NCBI RefSeq assembly: GCF_024752025.1
Contig: NZ_JANTPU010000003.1
Coordinates: forward strand, 62,001-126,000
Origin: Pseudidiomarina sp. CB1
GTDB taxonomy: Bacteria > Pseudomonadota > Gammaproteobacteria > Enterobacterales > Alteromonadaceae
DNA length: 64,000 nucleotides
Reading direction: 5' to 3'
Positions 1-9,437 of this stretch are shown one piece after another. Within the stretch, counting starts at the first letter, position 1. Every line of letters starts with the position of its first letter. The notes below the pieces were generated by a model. It was given only the letters and a program-made list of their open reading frames with translations, had not been told where the DNA came from and ran no database searches. The translations under genes were made by a program, and so were the position numbers.

Positions 1-12
1 GAACGCGCAGAG

Positions 13-29
13 AATGGTTAAAAACCATT
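13..29. repeat. Short inverted repeat before fba
   Basis: AATGGTT, a three-base AAA loop and AACCATT form a perfect 7-bp hairpin about 27 bases before the aldolase start. It has no following U-tract, so it is not a convincing terminator. It may be a small leader structure or an operator. Function unknown. Confidence 0.3.
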
Positions 30-55
30 ACGATTCAACGATCAGGAGATAACTC

Positions 56-1120
56 ATGGCTTTAATTTCACTACGCCAATTGCTCGACCACGCTGCCGAG
101 AACGGCTATGGCGTACCCGCTTTTAATGTTAATAACCTCGAGCAAATGCGCGCCATTATGGAAGCTGCGGATGCCACCGATAGCCCAGTGATCGTGCAGG
201 CTTCAGCGGGTGCGCGCACGTACGCAGGCGCGCCGTTTTTACGTCACCTGATTCTTGCGGCAATCGAAGAATGGCCTCATATTCCAGTGGTGATGCATCA
301 AGATCACGGCACCTCGCCTGCGGTTTGTCAGCGTTCGATTCAACTGGGTTTTAGCTCGGTAATGATGGATGGCTCGTTAAAAGAAGACGGCAAGACCCCA
401 GCGGATTACGATTATAACGTTCAGGTTACCCAGACCGCTGTCGCCATGGCGCATGCCTGCGGTGTTTCGGTTGAAGGTGAGCTGGGTGTGTTAGGTTCAT
501 TGGAAACCGGTGAAGCCGGCGAAGAAGACGGTGTTGGTGCTGAGGGCAAACTTAGCCACGACCAACTGTTGACCGACCCTGAAGAGGCTGCCCAGTTCGT
601 TAAGGCGACCAATGTTGATGCGTTGGCGATTGCTTGTGGTACTTCCCACGGTGCCTACAAGTTTAGCCGTCCACCAACGGGTGACATTCTTGCGATTGAC
701 CGCATCAAAGAGATCCACAAGCGCATTCCAACCACGCATTTGGTGATGCACGGGTCGTCTTCAGTACCGCAAGAATGGTTGAAAGTGATTAACGATTTTG
801 GCGGCGAGATCCCAGAAACTTACGGTGTGCCTGTTGAGCAAATTGCTGAAGGTATCAAGCATGGCGTGCGGAAAGTAAATATCGATACCGATTTGCGTCT
901 TGCGTCGACCGGTGCGGTACGTCGTCATCTGGCACAAAACACCAGCAACTTCGATCCACGTAAATTCTTAAAGGCCTCAACCGATGCCATGTTCGACATC
1001 TGTAAGGCCCGCTATGAGGCATTCGGCTGTGCGGGTCAAGCACATAAAATCAAGCCGATTTCGCTAGAAGAGATGTTCAAACGCTACGAAACGGGCGAAT
1101 TGGACGCTAAAGTGAACTAA
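56..1120 (+). CDS. fba: Class II fructose-1,6-bisphosphate aldolase
   Basis: Cytosolic zinc aldolase that reversibly splits fructose-1,6-bisphosphate into dihydroxyacetone phosphate and glyceraldehyde-3-phosphate in glycolysis and gluconeogenesis. The 354-residue product has the full class II set: HQDHG at 81-85 (catalytic Asp83, zinc ligand His84), a metal-site Glu in EGELG near 140, GTSHGAYK with His198, HGSSS with His232, and NIDTD at 275-279 for phosphate binding. Length and the GEAGEEDG insert fit the 'Calvin cycle' subtype rather than E. coli FbaA, which is a family-level judgement. The start is supported by CAGGAGA 8 bases upstream. The upstream neighbour lies outside the window; pgk is usual there but cannot be seen. 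Confidence 0.97.
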   Translation: MALISLRQLLDHAAENGYGVPAFNVNNLEQMRAIMEAADATDSPVIVQASAGARTYAGAPFLRHLILAAIEEWPHIPVVMHQDHGTSPAVCQRSIQLGFSSVMMDGSLKEDGKTPADYDYNVQVTQTAVAMAHACGVSVEGELGVLGSLETGEAGEEDGVGAEGKLSHDQLLTDPEEAAQFVKATNVDALAIACGTSHGAYKFSRPPTGDILAIDRIKEIHKRIPTTHLVMHGSSSVPQEWLKVINDFGGEIPETYGVPVEQIAEGIKHGVRKVNIDTDLRLASTGAVRRHLAQNTSNFDPRKFLKASTDAMFDICKARYEAFGCAGQAHKIKPISLEEMFKRYETGELDAKVN

Positions 1121-1139
1121 TCGGGGTTCTTTTTCGAGG

Positions 1140-1175
1140 CAATCCCACGTTATACTGATGCGTAATGTGGGATTG
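1140..1175 (+). repeat. Inverted repeat in the leader of the DUF481 gene
   Basis: CAATCCCAC (1140-1148) and GTGGGATTG (1167-1175) are perfect 9-base complements around an 18-base loop that contains TATACT. There is no U-tract on either side. It lies 20 bases before the preferred GTG start at 1195 and covers the upstream in-frame ATG at 1165, which argues against that ATG being used. It could be an mRNA leader structure or an operator over a promoter. Confidence 0.45.
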
Positions 1176-1194
1176 TGAAAAAGACGAGGTGTTT

Positions 1195-1995
1195 GTGAAC
1201 TTTAAGAAGACTTTGCCAGCGCTGGCTGTGTTTGCCTGTCTCGGCTTGCCGAGTGCCTATGCACAAGCGTCAATATTCATGTTTGACGATGCCAGCGACT
1301 TAGACACGGAAGAGAAAAAAGACTGGGATGCATCGGCTGAGCTCGGTTTGCTATTCACCTCCGGTAACACCAAAACCGAAACTTTCAAAACCAAGTTGAA
1401 TGCTGCCCGTGATTATGAGAATTGGCGGCACAAGGGTGTTATCGACTATTACCGTTCAAAACAAGAAGATCAATCAACCGGTGAGACCTACACTACTGGC
1501 GATCGTTTGTTTGTTTCGGCGCAGTCTAACTACAAGTTTAGTCCGGAGAGCCGTTCTTCAGTGTTCGTGTTCGGTTCTTATGAAGAAGACAAGTTCAGTG
1601 GTTACGACTATCGCGGTACGGTTGCGGTAGGTTATGGCGCACGGTATCGATACAGCCCGACGTTATTTGCCGACTACGAAGTGGGTCCTGGTCTTTCCGT
1701 CAATAAACCGATCGTTGATGGTATCGCACAGGAGCAAGAAAGCAGCGCGATTCTTCGTCTGGCGGGAAACTTGGTCTGGGATATCACGAAAAGCTCGAAA
1801 CTCAATGCGTTGGCTTCAACTGAAATAGGTGAGCAAAACACCAAGTCTCGTGGCGAGTTGTCGGTATCAGCCAACGTGAACAGCTCATTAGCCTTGAAGT
1901 TTTCCGTGGCTGCGAGCCATAACTCGTATTTAGAAGATCCCAGCAAAGAGAAGTTAGATACTGAAACCGCCGTGACCTTAGTTTACAGTTTCTAA
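1195..1995 (+). CDS. DUF481 family outer-membrane beta-barrel protein (YdiY-like)
   Basis: Predicted outer-membrane barrel of the DUF481/YdiY family, whose function is not established. With the GTG start at 1195, preceded by GAGGT at a 5-base spacing, the protein opens with a clean signal peptide (NFKKTLPALAVF, cleavage after AYA). A longer ATG at 1165 would add eleven charged residues ahead of the signal and lies in a hairpin. The mature part has alternating hydrophobic/polar strands rich in Tyr, Gly and Thr, and ends VTLVYSF, with the terminal Phe typical of BAM-assembled proteins. It is monocistronic, with a strong terminator directly after the stop. Confidence 0.85.
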   Translation: MNFKKTLPALAVFACLGLPSAYAQASIFMFDDASDLDTEEKKDWDASAELGLLFTSGNTKTETFKTKLNAARDYENWRHKGVIDYYRSKQEDQSTGETYTTGDRLFVSAQSNYKFSPESRSSVFVFGSYEEDKFSGYDYRGTVAVGYGARYRYSPTLFADYEVGPGLSVNKPIVDGIAQEQESSAILRLAGNLVWDITKSSKLNALASTEIGEQNTKSRGELSVSANVNSSLALKFSVAASHNSYLEDPSKEKLDTETAVTLVYSF

Positions 1996-2019
1996 CCTCA
2001 CTTGCTTTAAGCCTTCAGA

Positions 2020-2055
2020 GCGGGTTGCCGATTAGTCCTCGGCAATCCGCTTTTT
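2020..2055 (+). terminator. Rho-independent terminator after the DUF481 gene
   Basis: GCGGGTTGCCGA pairs with TCGGCAATCCGC (one mismatch) and is followed by TTTTT. The hairpin overlaps the last codons of the convergent terC-family gene. Only the plus direction has a U-tract. Confidence 0.85.
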
Positions 2056-2775
2056 CAAATGCACAGGTTGGTTACGTTTGCGCATGCGAATGTTGAGTAA
2101 CTCAACGATCAATGAGAACGCCATCGCGAAGTAAACATACCCCTTCGGCACATGGAAGCCTAAACCTTCGCCCATTAAAGTAAAACCAATCAGAATTAAG
2201 AAGCTCAGCGCTAACATTTTGATCGTTGGGTGACGATCGACAAATTCGCCAATCGCTTTGGCGGCAAGCATCATCACCAGCACTGCAACCACCACCGCAA
2301 TAATCATGACCGCGACATAATCGACTAAACCTACTGCGGTAATCACCGAATCAAGTGAGAAGACGATATCGATGACGGCTATCTGGGTGATAATGGCGCC
2401 AAACGTGGCCGCTTTCCCAGAGGTTTTGGTTTCTTCCGCACCCTCGAGACTATGGTGAATCTCTAAAGTACTTTTACCGAGTAAGAATAAACCACCGAAG
2501 AAAAGAATTAAGTCGCGCCCCGAGAAGGCAAAGCCGAGCACCTCAAATAACGGCTCTGTTAAGCCCATAACCCAGACAATACTGAGCAGTAACGCAATCC
2601 GCATGCCCATGGCGAGCAATAAGCCAATTTGACGTGCTTTCTGGCGTTGGCTTTCTGGTAAACGTCCAACCAAGATGGAAATAAAGATAATGTTATCAAT
2701 GCCTAAGACAACTTCGAGTGCGGTTAAGGTCGCTAAAGCAACCCACGCCTCGGGTAAAAAGATCCATTCAAACAT
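2032..2775 (-). CDS. TerC family integral membrane protein
   Basis: Inner-membrane protein of the TerC family (YgdQ/YoaE type without CBS domains). Family members are linked to metal-ion homeostasis, including manganese export, and to metalation of exported proteins; the substrate here cannot be inferred. The 247 residues contain about seven hydrophobic spans, and the two acidic signatures of the family are present: GIDNIIF at 25-31 and SLDSVI at 140-145, one in each half of the pseudo-repeat. A GAGA-type ribosome site precedes the ATG. It is divergent from the phosphate transport pair across a 167-base intergenic region. Confidence 0.88.
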   Translation of the reverse strand: MFEWIFLPEAWVALATLTALEVVLGIDNIIFISILVGRLPESQRQKARQIGLLLAMGMRIALLLSIVWVMGLTEPLFEVLGFAFSGRDLILFFGGLFLLGKSTLEIHHSLEGAEETKTSGKAATFGAIITQIAVIDIVFSLDSVITAVGLVDYVAVMIIAVVVAVLVMMLAAKAIGEFVDRHPTIKMLALSFLILIGFTLMGEGLGFHVPKGYVYFAMAFSLIVELLNIRMRKRNQPVHLKKRIAED

Positions 2776-2851
2776 TTAGGTTTCTCTTACATTGTGATGG
2801 TATTGAATTACAATAAACGGGTTATTTCGCAAAAACAACGTGGAATACTCT

Positions 2852-2880
2852 TTGCGCAGCGCTTACATTTTGGCTAGTAT
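2852..2880 (+). promoter_or_regulatory. Sigma-70 promoter for the DUF47-pit operon
   Basis: TTGCGC (2852-2857), 17-base spacer, TAGTAT (2875-2880), followed by the GC-rich discriminator GCGCACCCC. A short inverted repeat CCCGAT-aatg-ATCGGG (2887-2902) lies just downstream, near the expected transcript start. No clear Pho box was found. Confidence 0.5.
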
Positions 2881-2942
2881 GCGCACCCCGATAATGATCG
2901 GGAACACGATGATTCTAATAGCAGCAACAAAGGCGAACTTTT

Positions 2943-3623
2943 ATGTCTGCAAACTCGTTTCTAGGTGTATTTGCAAAGTCACCGATCAAACCGATGATCG
3001 AGCACATTGAACAAGTGCATGACTGCGCAATGACTTTAAAACCCTTCTTTCAAGCCGTTTATGCCGGCAACTGGGATGACGCTGAAGAGCATCGCAAGGC
3101 GATTGTGAAAAAAGAAAAAGCCGCAGATGATCTGAAACGCGAAATCCGTTTGAACCTTCCTGGTGGTTTGTTTATGCCTGTCGAGCGCACCGATTTGCTC
3201 GAACTGGTATCGCAACAAGACCGCATCGCGAATAAAGCTAAAGATATTTCCGGCCTGATTACTGGACGTGAACTACAAGTACCAGAGTCGATGGTTGAAG
3301 GCTTTGATGCCTATCTGCAGCGCTGTTTGGATGCCACGGATAAAGCTAAAGAAACCATTGGCGAATTCGATGATCTGCTCGAAGTGGGCTTCAAAGGCCG
3401 TGAGCGTAAGATTGTTGATAGCCTGATTTCTGAGCTTGACAACATTGAGCAAGATACCGATGCCCTGCAAGTTAAACTACGCCGTCAGCTACGTGCGTTA
3501 GAGCAGGACATGAATCCGCTTGATGCAATGTTTCTCTACAAAATCCTTGATTGGGTCGGTGATCTTGCGGACCTAGCCGAGCGCGTGGGCGCGCGATTTG
3601 AGCTCATGCTTGCACGAGTCTAA
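2943..3623 (+). CDS. DUF47 (TIGR00153) PhoU-like phosphate transport regulator
   Basis: A 226-residue, mostly helical cytosolic protein of the DUF47/TIGR00153 family, distantly related to PhoU. Such proteins are usually encoded directly before a PiT transporter and are thought to modulate its activity. It starts 14 bases after an AAAGG ribosome site and ends 14 bases before the phosphate transporter, so the two are co-transcribed. Visible signs include the opening SFLGVFAKSPIKPM, heptad-like helices with many Glu, Lys and Arg, and a C-terminal helix ending AERVGARFELMLARV. No membrane span or signal peptide is present. Confidence 0.88.
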   Translation: MSANSFLGVFAKSPIKPMIEHIEQVHDCAMTLKPFFQAVYAGNWDDAEEHRKAIVKKEKAADDLKREIRLNLPGGLFMPVERTDLLELVSQQDRIANKAKDISGLITGRELQVPESMVEGFDAYLQRCLDATDKAKETIGEFDDLLEVGFKGRERKIVDSLISELDNIEQDTDALQVKLRRQLRALEQDMNPLDAMFLYKILDWVGDLADLAERVGARFELMLARV

Positions 3624-3637
3624 GTCGGAGACAAACA

Positions 3638-4906
3638 ATGGATATTATTTCAACTTATAACCTCACGCTGATTTTGATGGCAGCAGCGTTTGCTTTCTTT
3701 ATGGCGTGGGGTATCGGTGCCAATGACGTTGCGAACGCCATGGGGACCTCGGTAGGTTCTAAAGCGTTAACCATCAAACAAGCGATTATTGTCGCGATGA
3801 TTTTCGAGTTTGCTGGTGCGTATTTGGCGGGTGGTGAAGTTACCTCGACAATTCGAAAGGGTATTATTGACTCGGCGTACTTTGTCGATGCGCCTGAACT
3901 GCTCGTATTCGGGATGATTGGTGCACTCTTAGCCGCTGGTTTTTGGTTGCTTATCGCCTCTTACTTAGGTTGGCCGGTGTCGACAACTCACTCGATTATT
4001 GGCGCTATCGTTGGCTTTGCCGCCGTCGGTGTGAGCCCTGACTCGGTGGAGTGGTCAAAGGTATTAGGTATTGTCGGTAGTTGGGTGGTGACACCTATGA
4101 TCGCCGGCCTCATTGCCTATTTTATTTTCATAAGTGCGCAAAAGCTTATTTTTGATCGGGAAAACCCACTCGACATGGCAAAGCGTTATGTGCCGTTTTA
4201 TATGGCACTGACCGGCTTTGTTATCGCGTTGGTTACCATCAAAAAGGGTTTAAAACACGTTGGTGTGCAGTTTTCGACCTTCGACGGTATTGCCTTGGCG
4301 ATAGGTATTGGTGTGGTGGTAGGAATCATCGGTAAAATCATGATCGGCCGTCTACGCTTTGACCCTTCGGCCGATAAAGACATGCATTACACTAACGTCG
4401 AAAAAGTATTTGCTGTATTGATGGTGGTTACCGCTTGTGCCATGGCTTTCGCCCACGGTTCAAATGACGTTGCGAATGCGATTGGTCCGTTAGCTGCTGT
4501 GGTGAGTGTTGTGCAAAGTGGTGGTGAGATCTCGAGCAAGGCCGCACTCGCATGGTGGGTATTGCCCGTCGGTGCAGTAGGTATCGTACTAGGCCTAGCA
4601 ATGCTCGGTAAGCGCGTTATCGCAACCATTGGTAAAGGGATTACGCACTTGACCCCAAGCCGTGGTTTCGCCGCAGAATTAGCTGCCGCGTCGACGGTGG
4701 TTATTGCTTCTGGTACCGGTCTCCCGATTTCGACCACGCAAACCCTGGTGGGTGCGGTGCTCGGTGTAGGTATGGCGCGCGGTATTGCCGCATTGAACTT
4801 GGGTGTGGTTCGTAACATTGTCGTGTCGTGGGTAGTTACCCTACCGGCAGGTGCGATTATGTCGATTATCTTCTTCTTTATTTTGAAGACGGCATTTGGC
4901 GTTTAA
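3638..4906 (+). CDS. pit: PiT family low-affinity inorganic phosphate transporter
   Basis: Inner-membrane phosphate (metal-phosphate) symporter of the PiT family. The 422 residues carry both inverted-repeat signatures, GANDVANA at 27-34 and GSNDVANA at about 274-281, and many transmembrane segments. WPVSTTHSIIGAIVG and GLPISTTQTLVGAVLG are the matching second halves of the two repeats. A GGAG ribosome site sits 8 bases before the ATG. It is the second gene of a two-gene operon with the PhoU-like protein and is followed by a strong terminator, so the operon ends here. Confidence 0.95.
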   Translation: MDIISTYNLTLILMAAAFAFFMAWGIGANDVANAMGTSVGSKALTIKQAIIVAMIFEFAGAYLAGGEVTSTIRKGIIDSAYFVDAPELLVFGMIGALLAAGFWLLIASYLGWPVSTTHSIIGAIVGFAAVGVSPDSVEWSKVLGIVGSWVVTPMIAGLIAYFIFISAQKLIFDRENPLDMAKRYVPFYMALTGFVIALVTIKKGLKHVGVQFSTFDGIALAIGIGVVVGIIGKIMIGRLRFDPSADKDMHYTNVEKVFAVLMVVTACAMAFAHGSNDVANAIGPLAAVVSVVQSGGEISSKAALAWWVLPVGAVGIVLGLAMLGKRVIATIGKGITHLTPSRGFAAELAAASTVVIASGTGLPISTTQTLVGAVLGVGMARGIAALNLGVVRNIVVSWVVTLPAGAIMSIIFFFILKTAFGV

Positions 4907-4927
4907 GTCAACCTCGTCCACTATAGA

Positions 4928-4952
4928 AAGGCGGCTTCGGTCGCCTTTTTTT
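4928..4952 (+). terminator. Rho-independent terminator after pit
   Basis: AAGGCG, loop GCTTCGGT, CGCCTT, then a run of T to 4952. This closes the DUF47-pit operon and separates it from the sigma factor operon. Confidence 0.9.
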
Positions 4953-5038
4953 GTGCGCATAAGAAAATTTTTTGCCGTTACGAAAACTTTTTGTTGTTGG
5001 CGCTCGACTACAGTAGCAAAGAACAAAGGAACTCAATT

Positions 5039-5581
5039 GTGTTTGCACCATCAGATGAGCGGCTCGTGAGGCGAGCCTTAGAAAATAACAAACAGGCCTG
5101 GTTGCAATTGGTACAGCGCTACGAAGGATTAGTGTTTAACTACGCTCTGCGCATGAGCGGCAGTCGTGACGACGCCATGGATTTAATGCAGGACGTGTTT
5201 TTGTCGCTGTTCCGTAACCTAGCTGGCTGGCGTGGTGAAAGTTCATTCAAGAACTGGCTGATGAAAATCGCTCACCATCGCTGTATCGAGCACTTTCGTC
5301 GGCGTAAAGATTTTGCTGATGAACATGATTTTGAACAGCAAGAAAGTGAGCTGGATTGGCACAACCCTGAAGCAGTTTATCAAGGTCAGCAACGCACCCA
5401 GCAATTGGTGAAGGCCATGCAGGAGCTACCGATTGAGCAACGCATTGTGGTCGAGCTGAAGTTTTTTCAGCATTTGAAATTACAAGAGATTAGTCAGCAA
5501 CTTGATGTACCGCTGAACACCGTGAAGTCACGCTTATACAAGGCGGTTGAACGTTTACAGCAGTTGGTGGAGGACGTATGA
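5039..5581 (+). CDS. ECF-type RNA polymerase sigma-70 factor
   Basis: Group 4 (ECF) sigma factor of 180 residues from the GTG at 5039, chosen because AAAGGA lies 8 bases upstream; the longer TTG frame at 4991 has no ribosome site. Region 2 (about 22-90) includes the core-binding stretch DAMDLMQDVFLSLFRN and the -10 reading segment KNWLMKIAHHRCIEHFRRR. Region 4 (about 118-172) holds the helix-turn-helix LKLQEISQQLDVPLNTVKSRL. The acidic/Gln linker between them is typical. Its stop overlaps the next start by four bases (ATGA), the usual sigma/anti-sigma coupling. A GAAAACTT element at 4982 could be an ECF-type -35 and hint at autoregulation, which is weak. Confidence 0.9.
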   Translation: MFAPSDERLVRRALENNKQAWLQLVQRYEGLVFNYALRMSGSRDDAMDLMQDVFLSLFRNLAGWRGESSFKNWLMKIAHHRCIEHFRRRKDFADEHDFEQQESELDWHNPEAVYQGQQRTQQLVKAMQELPIEQRIVVELKFFQHLKLQEISQQLDVPLNTVKSRLYKAVERLQQLVEDV

Positions 5582-6153
5582 ATAAGTCACATGAATTTGA
5601 AAATTGGATCCAGCAGACTGCCGATCAGACCAAAGCCGAACGCGTACCCGAGTGGCCGCGTGAACTGACCTTTCGCGGTCACGCCGAACAGCGTTTGCGC
5701 TGGTGGCAACGGCCTTTTTTACCACTAGCCTCACTGGCTTGCTCGGTGCTGGCGTTGCTAGCCATTGTAAGTCAGTTACAGGTGCAAGTGACCGATCAAG
5801 GCTTCAATGTTCACTTTGGTGGTGGGTTGACTGAACAACAATTACAGGCCGCAGTGACCGAGCGCATGAATGCTTACGCTGCTGAACAGCAATTGCAAAT
5901 GGCCGATTACGCGGCGAACTTGCGTGAAGACTTCCGCGATGATGTGGCAGCCGCTAATCAGCAATTGGTGAATTATGTATTGACCACCAATCGCAGTGAG
6001 CGCCAAGAAGATATGGAAGACTTGATTCGTTATGTAAATGCACAGCGTGAAGACGATCAGGTTTACTTTGCTTATCAACTTTCACAAGTCACAGATCAGC
6101 TTATTGAGCCGGGTGACTTGGATACCACCCCAAATTTTGAGACGAAGGAGTAA
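5578..6153 (+). CDS. Probable single-span membrane anti-sigma factor
   Basis: No family is recognised with confidence. The 191-residue protein has a 46-residue cytosolic N-terminus, one membrane span at about 47-68, and a periplasmic C-terminus rich in Gln, Glu and Ala, predicted to be a long helix (about 84-165). Position (overlapping the ECF sigma stop by 4 bases) and topology (N-in, single span) match anti-sigma factors. The zinc-binding HxxxCxxC motif of the ZAS class is absent, so it would be a non-ZAS type. The next gene begins 4 bases after its stop, and encodes an exported coiled-coil protein that could contact the periplasmic helix. Role inferred from context. Confidence 0.65.
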   Translation: MNKSHEFENWIQQTADQTKAERVPEWPRELTFRGHAEQRLRWWQRPFLPLASLACSVLALLAIVSQLQVQVTDQGFNVHFGGGLTEQQLQAAVTERMNAYAAEQQLQMADYAANLREDFRDDVAAANQQLVNYVLTTNRSERQEDMEDLIRYVNAQREDDQVYFAYQLSQVTDQLIEPGDLDTTPNFETKE

Positions 6154-6157
6154 TACC

Positions 6158-7078
6158 ATGCGCACCTTAATGGCGATTTCTGCGGTCGCGTTAGCACTGA
6201 CGGCAAGTACAGTTGCTCATGCAGACCAACAACAACGTAATGAGCTGCGAAAGCAACTTGAAATCATGAACAGCATTTTTTCAACGGCACTTGAGCAGGA
6301 AAGTAAATCAGATCGACGTCATGTGATTTCACGTGACCGTTTAAGCTACAACTACTTAGCTGGTCAAGGCGTCGTGTACCGTACCCGGATCGGTGGTAAC
6401 CGCATCATGTTTTTTGGCGGTGAAGTACCGATTCCCCCGATGCCTGATATGCCCAACATTGAAGGTATCGATAGTGTCGAAATTGAACTAGCGGTAACCG
6501 AAGGCTTAGCGGCAGCATCTGAAGCGCTTGAAGGCTTAGAAATTGTTACGGAAGATATTGAAGGTGACGGCGAAGGTAATATTCGCATCATTCGTACGGT
6601 GACTGATGAAGTCCGTGAATCAGCGGGTGATATGCGTGAACTGCGTCGTCGTGTACGTGACTTAGAGCTAGCCAAACGCAGTGCTGAGGGAGCTGAAAGC
6701 GAGGCGATTGAGAAAGAACTCGCACAAGCTCGGGTCGAATTGGAAGAAACCCAGCAAGCGTTGGAAACAGCGCGTGCGGAAATCGCTGAAGCGCGTCAGC
6801 AAGTGCGCAAAAAAGTAGAAGTGCGTAAAGCCGAGCGTGCAGAATTATTGCAGAAGCAACTGGCGAGTTTTGAGCAAACCATGGCGAGTACGCTGTGTGA
6901 TTACGGCCGTACCTTGCGGGCGTTGCCAGCATCGGAGAACGTAACCTTTGTCCTCGAAGGCGCCGGCCAAGCAGAACAAGGCGGTAAGGACAAAATCTAT
7001 ATTTTCTCGAAAGGTCAATTAGATAAATGTGAATCGCCAAGTGATCTGTTAACCAAAGCAACGACGTACAACTTTTAA
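6158..7078 (+). CDS. Exported coiled-coil protein of the sigma operon, function unknown
   Basis: Not assigned to a named family. From the ATG at 6158 (AGGAG 7 bases upstream; longer frames run into the previous gene) the 306-residue product has a signal peptide cleaved near AHA-D23. It then shows a globular N-part (about 25-150) with a Pro/Met-rich loop PIPPMPDMP, a highly charged coiled coil at about 150-242, and a C-terminal domain starting TLCDYGRTLRALP with two cysteines (247 and 291) that could form a disulfide. It is the last gene of the sigma/anti-sigma operon, with a strong terminator 33 bases later. It may sense or transmit envelope state, or be the main target of the sigma factor. 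Confidence 0.75.
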   Translation: MRTLMAISAVALALTASTVAHADQQQRNELRKQLEIMNSIFSTALEQESKSDRRHVISRDRLSYNYLAGQGVVYRTRIGGNRIMFFGGEVPIPPMPDMPNIEGIDSVEIELAVTEGLAAASEALEGLEIVTEDIEGDGEGNIRIIRTVTDEVRESAGDMRELRRRVRDLELAKRSAEGAESEAIEKELAQARVELEETQQALETARAEIAEARQQVRKKVEVRKAERAELLQKQLASFEQTMASTLCDYGRTLRALPASENVTFVLEGAGQAEQGGKDKIYIFSKGQLDKCESPSDLLTKATTYNF

Positions 7079-7110
7079 CTGATCATTAGGATCGGTTGTC
7101 ATCTCTGTTT

Positions 7111-7136
7111 GCACGCCTTCGGGCGTGCTTTTTTTT
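7111..7136 (+). terminator. Rho-independent terminator after the sigma operon
   Basis: GCACGCC, loop TTCG, GGCGTGC, then eight T. This perfect hairpin ends the three-gene ECF operon. Confidence 0.93.
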
Positions 7137-7186
7137 GCCCGTCAAAACAGGTAAAGTACGCGCTCAAAATAGCGGCAGTGATACCT

Positions 7187-8233
7187 ATGGACGTAAAAGA
7201 CTTTACCTTTGCATTACCTGATGAGCTGATTGCTCGTTATCCGCAGCCGGATCGCAGTGCGAGCCGTATGTTACGCCTTGATGGTGCAACAGGCGCAGTG
7301 GAACATTCACAATTCAAAGCGATTGTGGATGAACTGGAAGCTGGCGACCTGTTGGTGTTCAACGATACCCGTGTGATTCCGGCGCGGATGCTCGGTGAAA
7401 AGGTTTCGGGCGGTAAAATAGAAGTATTGGTCGAACGCTTGCTGGACGACCAACGAGTGCTGGCGCATGTACGTAGTAACCGAGCGCCAAAGCCTGGCGC
7501 CAAATTTATTCTCGAAGGTAAGGTTGAGGTTGAAATGGTGGCCCGTGAAGGCGCACTATTTGAACTTAAGTTTTTAACTGAAGCGCCGGTCTTAGAAGTT
7601 CTGGAAAGCTATGGGCATATGCCTTTGCCGCCCTATATTGATCGCCCCGATGAGGCGAGCGATCGTGAGCGCTATCAAACGGTCTACAATAAAAAACCGG
7701 GTGCAGTTGCCGCGCCGACCGCAGGTTTACACTTCGATGATGCGATTCTAGCGGCGCTCAAAGCGAAAGGTGTGCAGTTTGCATACGTAACCTTGCATGT
7801 CGGTGCCGGTACGTTTCAGCCGGTGCGCGTTGATAACATCGAAGAACATCACATGCACAGCGAATACGCTGAAGTGCCGCAAGAAACGGTTGCTGCGATC
7901 TTAGCGACCAAAGCTGCCGGTAAGCGTGTTGTGGCTGTAGGAACGACTTCAGTGCGCTCACTGGAGTCAGCAGCACAAGCGGCGTTAAAGAATGGTCAGC
8001 AGTTAGCGCCGTTTTTCTCCGACACCGATATCTTTATCTATCCCGGTTATGAATTCCAAATTATTGATGCCATGGTGACCAACTTTCACCTGCCAGAGTC
8101 GACCTTGATTATGTTGATTTCGGCATTTGCTGGACGCGAGCAAGTCCTCAATGCCTATGATCAGGCCATCCAAGAGCGCTATCGCTTTTTCAGTTATGGC
8201 GATGCGATGTTTGTGACCCGTAAACCGAGCTAA
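7187..8233 (+). CDS. queA: tRNA preQ1(34) S-adenosylmethionine ribosyltransferase-isomerase
   Basis: QueA transfers and isomerises the ribosyl group of S-adenosylmethionine onto preQ1 at tRNA position 34, giving epoxyqueuosine. The product is 348 residues from the ATG at 7187 ([11 protein letters not shown]), close to the usual 350. Upstream in-frame codons run into the terminator and do not resemble the family. Family signatures include [16 protein letters not shown] at the N-terminus, [32 protein letters not shown] and [20 protein letters not shown]. The ribosome site is weak. It is followed 54 bases later by tgt, the enzyme acting one step earlier. Confidence 0.96.
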   Translation: MDVKDFTFALPDELIARYPQPDRSASRMLRLDGATGAVEHSQFKAIVDELEAGDLLVFNDTRVIPARMLGEKVSGGKIEVLVERLLDDQRVLAHVRSNRAPKPGAKFILEGKVEVEMVAREGALFELKFLTEAPVLEVLESYGHMPLPPYIDRPDEASDRERYQTVYNKKPGAVAAPTAGLHFDDAILAALKAKGVQFAYVTLHVGAGTFQPVRVDNIEEHHMHSEYAEVPQETVAAILATKAAGKRVVAVGTTSVRSLESAAQAALKNGQQLAPFFSDTDIFIYPGYEFQIIDAMVTNFHLPESTLIMLISAFAGREQVLNAYDQAIQERYRFFSYGDAMFVTRKPS

Positions 8234-8235
8234 GG

Positions 8236-8241
8236 TATACT
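8236..8241 (+). promoter_or_regulatory. Candidate -10 box before tgt
   Basis: TATACT overlapping the end of queA, followed by the GC-rich discriminator GGCGCCC. No good -35 is seen at 17 bases (TGACCC), so tgt probably has an accessory promoter as well as read-through from queA. Confidence 0.4.
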
Positions 8242-8272
8242 GGCGCCCTCGGACTGTTTTTCCGTGAATTAA

Positions 8273-9403
<1,131 letters not shown>

Positions 9404-9413
9404 GTAACGCAGT

Positions 9414-9437
9414 GATCCCAGCCTTTAGGCTGGGATC
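9414..9437. terminator. Hairpin between convergent tgt and MarC genes
   Basis: GATCCCAGCC, loop TTTA, GGCTGGGATC: a perfect 10-bp stem. No U-tract follows on either strand, so it is an atypical terminator or a 3'-end stabilising hairpin. The stop codon of the minus-strand gene sits in the loop. Confidence 0.6.

Noticed and set aside
4387-4818. 143-codon minus-strand ORF inside pit
   Set aside because: Shadow of the transporter; Ala/Thr/Pro-rich composition of antisense membrane-protein sequence.
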